Shown piece after piece: positions 34,142-41,350 of a DNA stretch of 64,000 nucleotides; position 1 is the stretch's first letter, and each line of letters opens with the position of its first letter. The DNA comes from Thermogemmatispora sp042408735. Its GTDB lineage: Bacteria; Chloroflexota; Ktedonobacteria; Ktedonobacterales; Ktedonobacteraceae. The notes under the pieces were generated by a model. It did not search any database. It was not told the origin of the DNA and was given only the letters and a program-made list of their open reading frames with translations. A program made the translations under genes and the position numbers. The DNA lies in the NCBI RefSeq assembly GCF_042408735.1, contig NZ_JBHOQV010000142.1:1-64000 (forward strand), in the 5' to 3' direction.

Positions 34142-35733
34142 ATGCCATCAGTCTGGAGATTTTCCGCAGCGCTCTGACGGCCATTGCCGAGGAGATGGGG
34201 GCCGTGCTGATGCGCAGCAGCTATTCGCCAAATATTAAGGAGCGGCGCGACTTTTCTTGTGCGCTCTTCGATGCCCGCGGGCGCCTGGTGGCCCAGGCGG
34301 CCCATATCCCGGTCCATCTCGGCTCGATGCCGGATTCGGTGGCCGAGGCCCTGGTGGCCTTCGATCGCTTTGCTCCCGGCGATATCATCGCTCTCAACGA
34401 TCCTTTCCTGGGGGGGACGCATCTGCCCGATATTACCTTGATTGCCCCGATCTTTGTGGAGGTGGAGGAGGAGCAGCGCCTGATCGGCTTCGCGGCGAAC
34501 CGCGCCCATCATGCCGATGTGGGCGGGATGGCCCCCGGCTCGATGCCGCTGGCGACCGAGATCTACCAGGAGGGACTGATTATTCCGCCGCTCAAGCTCT
34601 GGGAGGCCGGCCAGCCGAATCGCGCCTTGCTGGCCCTGTTGCTGCGCAATGTGCGTACGCCCGATGAGCGCCGCGGCGATCTGGCGGCCCAGGTGGCGGC
34701 CAATCGGACGGCGGCCCGCCGCCTGCAGGAGCTGGTCGATCGCTGGGGCCTGGCCGCCCTCGAGGAGCATGTCGAGGCCCTGATCGCTTATGCGGCCCGC
34801 ATGGCGCGGGCCACCATCGCCGCTATTCCCGATGGCTGCTATCGCTTTACCGATTATCTGGACGACGATGGCCTCTCGCCGGAGCGCATTCCGATCGCGG
34901 TGACGGTGACGGTGCGCGGCAGTGAGCTGACGGTCGACTTTACGGGGAGCGCTCCTCAGGTGCGCGGCAATGTCAATACGGTGGCCTCGGTGGCCCGCTC
35001 GGCAACCTACTATGTGGTGCGCTGTCTGATGCCGGAGGATGCGCCGATGAACCACGGGACCTTTGCCCCGGTGACGGTGATCGCTCCCCGGGGCTCGGTG
35101 GTCAATGCCCGCCCGCCGGCGGCGGTGGCTCAGGGCAATGTCGAGACCTCGCAGCGCCTGGTCGACGCTATCTTCGGGGCCCTGGCCCAGGCGCTGCCGG
35201 AGGTGATTCCGGCGGCCAGCCAGGGGACGATGAATAATATCGCCGCCGGGGGGATCGATCCGCGCACGCAGCAGCCCTTTGCTTACTATGAGACGATGGG
35301 GGGCGGAATGGGGGCCCGCCCGGGCCTGGATGGGCTGTCGGGGGTGCATACGCATATGAGCAATACGCTCAATACACCGGTGGAGGCTTTCGAGTACGCC
35401 TATCCGATGCGCGTGACGCGCTACGCTCTGCGCGATGGCTCGGGGGGAAGGGGCCTGGCCCGCGGCGGCGATGGCCTGCTGCGCGAGATTTGCTTTGAGG
35501 CGCCCGCCGAGGTGACGCTGCTGACGGAGCGGCGCCGCCTGCCTCCCTATGGCCTGCAGGGGGGCGAGTCGGGCCGCTGCGGCGAGAACTGGCTCTATCG
35601 GCGCGACGGCGAGGCCACGCTGCTGCCGGGCAAGGTGCATTTCCGCGCTGAGCCGGGCGATCGCCTGCTGATCGCCTCGCCCGGCGGCGGCGGCTGGGGC
35701 CAGGCGCCCGCCGACCACGGCCTCCTCGGCTGA
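34135..35733 (+). CDS. hyuB: Hydantoinase/5-oxoprolinase subunit B
   Basis: 532 aa; start codon inside the hyuA end. Hydantoinase_B family throughout: S-L-E-I-F-R-S-A-L at the start, S-S-Y-S-P-N-I-K-E-R-R-D-F-S-C, H-I-P-V-H-L-G-S-M-P, N-D-P-F-L-G-G-T-H-L-P-D, and the C-terminal Y-E-T-M-G-G-G-M-G-A-R-P plus H-T-H-M-S-N-T. The conserved Asp/His clusters form the metal site of the B subunit. Last gene of the MFS-DUF1445-hyuA-hyuB cluster. Confidence 0.9.
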   Translation: MVDAISLEIFRSALTAIAEEMGAVLMRSSYSPNIKERRDFSCALFDARGRLVAQAAHIPVHLGSMPDSVAEALVAFDRFAPGDIIALNDPFLGGTHLPDITLIAPIFVEVEEEQRLIGFAANRAHHADVGGMAPGSMPLATEIYQEGLIIPPLKLWEAGQPNRALLALLLRNVRTPDERRGDLAAQVAANRTAARRLQELVDRWGLAALEEHVEALIAYAARMARATIAAIPDGCYRFTDYLDDDGLSPERIPIAVTVTVRGSELTVDFTGSAPQVRGNVNTVASVARSATYYVVRCLMPEDAPMNHGTFAPVTVIAPRGSVVNARPPAAVAQGNVETSQRLVDAIFGALAQALPEVIPAASQGTMNNIAAGGIDPRTQQPFAYYETMGGGMGARPGLDGLSGVHTHMSNTLNTPVEAFEYAYPMRVTRYALRDGSGGRGLARGGDGLLREICFEAPAEVTLLTERRRLPPYGLQGGESGRCGENWLYRRDGEATLLPGKVHFRAEPGDRLLIASPGGGGWGQAPADHGLLG

Positions 35734-35780
35734 ATCCGCCCAGGCGGGTCCGGTCCGGTCTGGCGGCACGGCTCGGAACC

Positions 35781-35811
35781 GGCTGGGGCCGGCGATAGAG
35801 AGGCCCCAGCC
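35781..35811 (+). terminator. Hairpin after hyuB
   Basis: GGCTGGGGCC (35781-35790) pairs perfectly with GGCCCCAGCC (35802-35811), an 11-nt loop between; it ends the hyu cluster 47 bases past the stop. No T tract. Confidence 0.5.
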
Positions 35812-35887
35812 AGCGGGCGTCAGGGCGGTCGGCAGATGGACAGGCAGGCCGGGAGGCCAGTCGTCATCTCCTGCAGGAGTGCCCACG

Positions 35888-37687
35888 ATGAAACCAAATC
35901 TGCGTCTGAGACATGAGCGCGAGATGCGAGGCTGGTCACAGGCCCGGGTCGCCGAGGCGATCGGCTCGTCCGAGAAGAATGTCAGTCGCTGGGAGCGCGG
36001 CGTCTCTTCGCCCCAGCCCTATTATCGCGAGCGGCTCTGTCAGCTCTTTGGTAAGAGTGCCCGCGAGCTGGGCTTTGTCGAGGATGAGGAGGGGGGGACG
36101 GCCCCGCTCGCCGGGGAGACGGCGCCGGCGGGCCGCGGGGCTGGCTCCCTGCGGATCCTTGATCCGACGATTCCGCCCCTGCCGAACGAGGGGCGCGGCC
36201 TGGTTGGACGCGAGGGGCTGCTGGGAGAGCTGGTGGCCCAGCTCTGTGCGGGCCGCTCGCTGGCCCTCTGCGGCCTGCCGGGGGTCGGCAAGACGGCCCT
36301 GGCGGTGACGCTGGTGCATGATCCGCGCGTTCAGGCGCGCTTCGAGGCCGGGGTGCTGTGGGCTGGCCTGGGGCCGCGCCCCACCCTGTTGGAGCATCTG
36401 CGCCGCTGGGAGCAGGTCCTGGGGGTGCCCAGCCCCAGCGGCGAGCTGGCGCTGGCGGCGCGGGCCCGCGCCCTGCGCACGGCGATCGGCCAGCGGCGCT
36501 TCGTGCTGGTGATCGACGATGTCTGGGAGCTGGAAGCGGCCCTGGCCTTCAAGGTCGGCGGCCCGCAGTCGGTCTTGATCGCCACGACGCGCTTCCCGCG
36601 CCTGGCCCTGGCTATCGCCGGCGAGGGGGCGCGCACCATTCATGAGCTGGAGGGGGCCGATGGGCTGGCGCTGCTGGCCCAGTGGGCCCCGGAGGTGGTG
36701 GCCCGCGATCGGGGCGCGGCCTTGAGCCTGGTCGAGGAGGTCGGCGGGCTGCCTCTGGCGCTGACCCTGCTCGGGAAGTATTTGCAGTCCCAGGCCCATA
36801 GCGGCCAGCCTCGCCGCCTGCAGGCCGCCCTGGCGCGCCTGCGCAGCTCGCATCAGCGCCTGCACGTCAGCGAGATGCGCGGCCCATTGGAGCAGCCGCC
36901 GCATCTGGCCTGGGGCACGCCGCTCTCGCTGCAGTCGGCCATCGCCGTCAGCGATCAGCAGCTCGATGAGCAGGCCCGCGAGGTGCTGCGGGCCTTGTCG
37001 GTCTTTCCGCCGAAGCCCAATAGCTTCAGCGAGGAGGCGGCCCTGGCGGTGGCCCAGGCCCCGCCGGAGGCGCTCGATGCCCTGGTCGATGCCGGCCTGC
37101 TGGAGAGCTGCGGGGCCGGACGCTATATGCTCCATCAGACGATCGCCGATTATGCCAGCGCCCACCTGGGGGATACGCAGGCCGGCGAGCGCCTGGTGGC
37201 CTACGTGACGGGCTTCATCGAGCGCCACGCCGCTGAAGATGGGCTGCTTGAGCAGGAGAGCCGCAATATTCTGGCCGGCCTGCAGTACGCCTTTGAGAAT
37301 GGCCGCCATGCCCGCTTTGTGCGCGGCGTGCTGGCCTTCGCGCCCTTTCTGCTGCGGCGCGGCTTCTACGAGCTGGCCCGCCTCTATTTGCAGCGCGCCT
37401 ACCAGATCGCCATCTGGTCGAGCGATGCGCCGACCCAGGTGCGCCTCTTGCAGGGCCTGGGCGAGGTGGCCCTGCGCCAGGGCGACCTGAAGGCGGCGGG
37501 CGGCTACCTGCGCGAGGCCCTGCCGCTGGCGCGCGAGCTGCCGGATCGGACGGGGCGGCGCCGCCTGCTGCGCCTCTTGCGCTGGCTGGCTCTGCGCCAG
37601 GGCGATGGGGCGCGGGCCGCCGACTACGGCCGCGAGCTGGCAGCCCTCTCCGAGGAGGAGGAGGGGGAGGAGGGGTGCGCGGACTGA
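35888..37687 (+). CDS. XRE helix-turn-helix / NB-ARC STAND protein
   Basis: 599 aa. An XRE-type HTH (about 5-60; S-Q-A-R-V-A-E-A-I-G-S-S-E-K-N-V-S-R-W-E) is followed by an NB-ARC ATPase with Walker A G-L-P-G-V-G-K-T (129-136) and Walker B F-V-L-V-I-D-D-V-W, a winged-helix segment and a short TPR-like tail rich in Ala/Arg/Leu. Proteins of this plan are abundant in Ktedonobacteria and Actinobacteria as signal-dependent regulators; STAND ATPases can also act in defence. Its target is unknown. GTG at 35879 is in frame, but GCAGGAG with 9-base spacing supports the ATG at 35888. The 3' end overlaps the convergent MFS gene by 64 bp. Confidence 0.85.
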   Translation: MKPNLRLRHEREMRGWSQARVAEAIGSSEKNVSRWERGVSSPQPYYRERLCQLFGKSARELGFVEDEEGGTAPLAGETAPAGRGAGSLRILDPTIPPLPNEGRGLVGREGLLGELVAQLCAGRSLALCGLPGVGKTALAVTLVHDPRVQARFEAGVLWAGLGPRPTLLEHLRRWEQVLGVPSPSGELALAARARALRTAIGQRRFVLVIDDVWELEAALAFKVGGPQSVLIATTRFPRLALAIAGEGARTIHELEGADGLALLAQWAPEVVARDRGAALSLVEEVGGLPLALTLLGKYLQSQAHSGQPRRLQAALARLRSSHQRLHVSEMRGPLEQPPHLAWGTPLSLQSAIAVSDQQLDEQAREVLRALSVFPPKPNSFSEEAALAVAQAPPEALDALVDAGLLESCGAGRYMLHQTIADYASAHLGDTQAGERLVAYVTGFIERHAAEDGLLEQESRNILAGLQYAFENGRHARFVRGVLAFAPFLLRRGFYELARLYLQRAYQIAIWSSDAPTQVRLLQGLGEVALRQGDLKAAGGYLREALPLARELPDRTGRRRLLRLLRWLALRQGDGARAADYGRELAALSEEEEGEEGCAD

Positions 37688-38976
37688 GGCCGCCTCAGGG
37701 TCTCGCGCATGAGCAGGGCCACGACCCATCCCGAGAGGAAGGTCAGGAGGGCGACGAGGCCGATGGCCCAGGGAATTGAGAGCAGGTCGGCCAGCAGCCC
37801 GGCCAGCAACCCCCCGAGGGCGTAGCCGCTGTCGCGCCAGAGACGGTAGACGCCGACCGCCGAGGCCCGCCAGTCCGGGGGGACGACGTCGCCGACGGCG
37901 GCCAGCAGGGTCGGGTAGACGAGAGCTGTGCCGGCCCCCAACAGGACGGCCCCCACCAACCAGGGCCAGAAGCCGCGCAGGAGCAGCATCAGGGCCAGCC
38001 CGCCGGCCTGCACCCACATCCCCAGGGCGATCATCCCCTTGCGTCCCCAGCGGTCCGACCAGGCCCCCGTCAGAAGCTGGCCCGCTCCCCAGACGGCGGG
38101 ATAGACGGCGACCAGCCAGCCGATGTGGAGGGCATCAAGCCCGGCGGCGGCAAAGTAGAGCGGGAAGAGTCCCCACGAGAGTCCATCGTTGAGGTTGTTG
38201 ATGAGGCCGGCCTGGCTGACGGCCAGCAAGGTGCGCTCGCGCCAGGAGACGCGGGCCACGATCTGCCAGAAGCCGGGCGCCGGCTGGCTCTGGCCCCGAT
38301 CCCGGAGCTGGCTGGCCTCCAGGCGGGCGTGGCCCTGCGATTCGCCGACCCCCAGAAGCGAGAGGAGCAGGCCGCAGAGCGCCAGGAGGGTCCCCAACAG
38401 GAAGGGCTGGGGGCGCAGGGCGGAGGCGCTGGCCAGGAAACCGGCGGCCAGGGCGGCCCCAGAGACGGCCAGGTAGCCCGCCGCTTCGTTGAGGCCCATC
38501 GCTAGACCCCGCCGCCGCGGCCCCACCAGGTCGATCTTCATGATGACCGTGGTCGACCAGCATAACCCCTGGTTGATGCCCAGCAGGACGTTGGCGAAGA
38601 CGACCCAGCCCCAGTTGGGAGCCACGATGATCAGCGGCGGCACCAGCAGGCCGACCAGCCAGCCGGCGACCAGGATGCGCTTGCGCCCGTAGCGGTCGCC
38701 CAGCCGGCCCGCCAGCAGGTTGGCCAGGGCCTTGATGAGGCCAAAGCTGATTAAGAAGGAGAGAATGGCCGTCTTGGAGGCCAGGCCGAAGTCCTGGACA
38801 GCCAGCAGCGGCAGGATGGCGCGCTCGAGGCCGACCAGCGAGCCGACGAAGGCGTTGATGATGACGAGGAGCGTGAATTGGTGCCAGTTGGCGCGCAGGC
38901 CAAGCTGCGGCGGCCCGCTCCCTGGCTGGCCCGGCTCCGGACCCGCTCCGGCGGACGACTTAACGGCTGACGGCAC
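37624..38976 (-). CDS. MFS transporter
   Basis: 450 aa, 12 membrane segments. The MFS motif A is G-R-L-G-D-R-Y-G-R-K-R after segment 2, with a second copy W-S-D-R-W-G-R-K-G between segments 8 and 9. Start is a GTG with GGAGG eight bases upstream. The first 17 bases overlap the end of the rhodanese-MBL gene, so it is the third gene of the ArsR-rhodanese operon. A role in export of a sulfur compound or import of a sulfur oxyanion is inference from context. Its last 22 codons overlap the convergent NB-ARC gene and code for a Ser/Pro-rich tail. Confidence 0.85.
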   Translation of the reverse strand: MPSAVKSSAGAGPEPGQPGSGPPQLGLRANWHQFTLLVIINAFVGSLVGLERAILPLLAVQDFGLASKTAILSFLISFGLIKALANLLAGRLGDRYGRKRILVAGWLVGLLVPPLIIVAPNWGWVVFANVLLGINQGLCWSTTVIMKIDLVGPRRRGLAMGLNEAAGYLAVSGAALAAGFLASASALRPQPFLLGTLLALCGLLLSLLGVGESQGHARLEASQLRDRGQSQPAPGFWQIVARVSWRERTLLAVSQAGLINNLNDGLSWGLFPLYFAAAGLDALHIGWLVAVYPAVWGAGQLLTGAWSDRWGRKGMIALGMWVQAGGLALMLLLRGFWPWLVGAVLLGAGTALVYPTLLAAVGDVVPPDWRASAVGVYRLWRDSGYALGGLLAGLLADLLSIPWAIGLVALLTFLSGWVVALLMRETLRRPQSAHPSSPSSSSERAASSRP

Positions 38977-40148
38977 AGCGATTTCCTCCGGCTTCTAGCT
39001 CTTCAACGGCGACGGCGGGCCAGTGGCCGCTTTCGTTGGCGGCGATGATCTCCTGGTAGTGGGCCGGCGGCTCCGGCAGGCGACTGAGGAGCCGGTCCCG
39101 GAAGGCAGCGGGCGAGGCCAGCAGCGGCGCCAGCCAGGCGCGCACGGCTCCCAGGGTCGTCAGGACGGGCTGGCCGTCGAAGGGCAGCGGGCGCGGACTG
39201 TGGCCGGCCAGCAGCCAGGTTGCCTCGGGCAGGCTGAGCAGGCGCTGCAGGCTGGCGTAGAGCTGGTCGGCGCGGCGCCGGGCCTCCTGGCCGTCGGCAT
39301 CCAGGTCCGGACGCCCCAGCCCCTCGGGAAAGAGGGTGTCGCCGCTGAAGAGCAGGGCCGGCTCCCCCGCCGGAGCGGACAGGAGATAGCAGGTGCTCTC
39401 GGGCGTGTGTCCGGGGGTGCACCGGGGGTGCACCGGGGGTATGCAGGGCCTGCAGCTCTAGCCGGCCCAGCGCCAGCCGTTCGCCGTCGGCCAGAGGCTG
39501 GAAGGGAAAGGCAACCCGCCGCTGGGCCGGCAGCAGGAGCCTGGCCCCGCTGGCCTCGGCCAGGAGCCGCGCCCGCGAGAGATGGTCGGCATGAATGTGG
39601 GTTTCCAGCACGGCAACAATCTGCCAGCCGCGCCGGCGGGCTTGCTGGAGATAGACGGCAGGCTCAAGAGAAGGGTCAAGCACAAGGGCGACAGCCCCAT
39701 CGCTGATCAGATAGGAGAGGCAGCCCTTGCCGGTGCGCCGGATCTGGATGACCTGCCGCCGCTCTTCTTCCTTCCCCGGCCCCGGCTGGGTGGGGCCGCT
39801 TGAGCAGGGGAGCGGCACGAGGGCCGTGTTCCAGGCCAGGCTCCAGGCCCGCATGCCTCCCTCAAGCGAGTAGGCCGGCAGGCCGCGCGCGGCCAGAATG
39901 GCGGCGGCCCGCTGGCTGACCTGGCCCGACTGGCAGACGACAACGATCGGCCGCTCGCCCGGCAGCTCCAGGCTCTCCAGCCCCCCCGTCTGGCCGGCTT
40001 TGAGCGCCTCGTAAGCCTCGATATGCCGGCTGCCCGGGATCGACCAGGCAGCATAAGCGGCCCCGGGCCGCACATCAAGGATGGTCACCGCCTGGCCGCT
40101 CTCCAGCCAGGCACAGAGGGTCTCGACGCTGATCCTCAAAGCTGCCAT
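38960..40148 (-). pseudogene. Rhodanese-MBL fusion, frameshifted by an 11-bp repeat expansion
   Basis: From ATG 40148: a rhodanese domain (1-110) with catalytic Cys72 in V-V-V-C-Q-S-G-Q, then a metallo-beta-lactamase-fold domain with H184-x-H186-x-D188-H189. After L-H-T-P-G the frame is lost; the rest of the MBL domain (F-S-G-D-T-L-F near its start, L-L-A-G-H-S-P later) continues in another frame to the stop at 38960. At the junction lie two units CCGGGGGTGCA (39411-39421, 39422-39432) and a third near copy. Removing both 11-base units (22 bases) restores H-T-P-G-H-T-P-E-S exactly. The family includes persulfide dioxygenases and related sulfur hydrolases. As written the product would be truncated or scrambled; see findings for alternatives. 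Confidence 0.8.
39411..39445. repeat. 11-bp tandem repeat inside the MBL coding region
   Basis: CCGGGGGTGCA twice, then CCGGGGGTATGCA. The copy number controls the reading frame of the rhodanese-MBL gene: 0 or 3 extra units leave it open; the 2 seen here close it. Confidence 0.9.
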
Positions 40149-40831
40149 GGGGACGAACTCCGTTCTTGAACGACGGGCAGGCCACGCTCGCGCCATTCGG
40201 GCACGCCAACCTCCAGGCGCCAGGCCCGAAAGCCGTGGGCCTGCAGCAGGGCCACGGCCTCGTCGGCGAAGAGACAGTAAGGGCCACGGCAGTAGGCGAT
40301 GATCTCGTAGTCGCGGGGCAGCTCGCTCAGGCGGCCCTCCAGTTCGCTGACGGGCAGCGAGCGCGCCCCGGGCAGATGGGCACTCAGATATTCGTCGCGC
40401 GGCCGAACGTCGAGCAGGAGGGCGCGCCCACCCTGAAGCCGCTCCAGCGCCGCTTCGATGCTGAGGGCCGGCAACCGCTGGCGCTCGGGCAGCCAGGTGC
40501 TGACAAGCTGCCCCAGCTCGGCCAGGTGGGCTTCGCCCACACGCCGCAGGGCCAGCCAGAGGCGCACCACTTCGCCAGAGGCCAGCCGATAGCGCTGGTG
40601 GCGCCCCTGACGCCGCCCCTCGACCAGATGGGCGGCCCGCAGAATCTGCAGGTGCTGCGAGACGGTGGCCAGGGGCAGTCCGCTCTCGGCAACCAGCTCC
40701 TCGACCGTGCGCGCGCTCTGGGCGAGCAGGTCAAGCAGCTCGAGACGATGAGGACTGGCCAGGGCCTTGCCAACGCGCGCCAGTTGCTCGTAGAGCTGGT
40801 CCTTGAAGCGGCGCTTGCTCTCCCCGCGCAT
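40136..40831 (-). CDS. ArsR-family regulator fused to rhodanese
   Basis: 231 aa from the ATG at 40831 (GGGAGGGAGGGAAGAGG upstream). An ArsR-type winged HTH (about 12-90; T-V-S-Q-H-L-Q-I-L-R as recognition helix) is joined to a rhodanese domain (about 122-225) with Cys181 in A-Y-C-R-G-P-Y-C. No metal-binding Cys pair is seen in the HTH domain, so sensing probably runs through the rhodanese Cys (sulfane sulfur or persulfide). First gene of the operon; it overlaps the rhodanese-MBL gene by 13 bp. It probably represses its own promoter at 40890-40918. An upstream ATG at 40918 lies in that promoter and is rejected. Confidence 0.88.
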   Translation of the reverse strand: MRGESKRRFKDQLYEQLARVGKALASPHRLELLDLLAQSARTVEELVAESGLPLATVSQHLQILRAAHLVEGRRQGRHQRYRLASGEVVRLWLALRRVGEAHLAELGQLVSTWLPERQRLPALSIEAALERLQGGRALLLDVRPRDEYLSAHLPGARSLPVSELEGRLSELPRDYEIIAYCRGPYCLFADEAVALLQAHGFRAWRLEVGVPEWRERGLPVVQERSSSPWQL

Positions 40832-40889
40832 ACCCTCTTCCCTCCCTCCCTTCCTTCCTGCTTTCCAAATCGATACATTGTCATTCAAT

Positions 40890-40918
40890 AGATTAATTGA
40901 AGATTGGAGGATCGTCAA
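40890..40918 (-). promoter_or_regulatory. Promoter of the ArsR-rhodanese operon
   Basis: On the minus strand: TTGACG (40918-40913), a 17-base spacer and TAATCT (40895-40890). Just downstream, ATTGAATGACAAT (minus strand, 40889-40877) is an inverted repeat ATTG-N5-CAAT in an AT-rich stretch, a candidate operator for the ArsR protein. Confidence 0.6.
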
Positions 40919-41008
40919 GGGCCTGGGCTGGGCTGGGTCTGGGCCGGCCCGCTCTGCTCCGCCTCCGGCGGTGGGGGCGGGCCGGCTCCAGGCGGGCTGA
41001 ACCGGCTG

Positions 41009-41026
41009 GGGTGATCAAAATCACCC
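41009..41026. promoter_or_regulatory. 18-bp palindrome upstream of drmD
   Basis: GGGTGAT-CAAA-ATCACCC, perfect 7-base arms, ending one base before the -35 box at 41028. It is a candidate activator or repressor site for the DISARM-like operon. Confidence 0.6.
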
Positions 41027-41027
41027 A

Positions 41028-41056
41028 TTGTAGACAAAGATGGAGCATGTTATACT
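41028..41056 (+). promoter_or_regulatory. Promoter of the DISARM-like operon
   Basis: TTGTAG (41028-41033), a 17-base spacer and TATACT (41051-41056). The drmD ATG follows at 41351, so the leader is about 290 nt and contains 4-base simple repeats. Confidence 0.65.
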
Positions 41057-41118
41057 GTGAAACTGCGTTCCTGGCTGCGTACCACGATGACCGAAGCGAA
41101 GAACAGTCCAGGGATCGG

Positions 41119-41198
41119 TGACCGGCAGCCAGCCAGCCAGCCAACCAGCCAACTAACCAACCAGACAGGCAGGCAGACAGGCAGTCAGGCAGTCGAAC
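41119..41198. repeat. CAGC/CAAC/CAGA simple repeats in the drmD leader
   Basis: A run of 4-base units (CAGC, CAAC, TAAC, CAGA, CAGG, CAGT) between the promoter and drmD. No coding frame is recognised. Confidence 0.75.
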
Positions 41199-41350
41199 GG
41201 TCCAGCAGGTGAGGGAGCAGCCGGCCGGCCTGCGGCCAGAGAGGGCCAGCCAGGGTGTGGTGCGGGGGCTGGGGGCGCGCGGGTCGGGTCGGGTCGGTCG
41301 TGGGGCGAGCGCGGGTCGGTCGCGGTCCCGGTGAGGAGGAACTTTCTACC

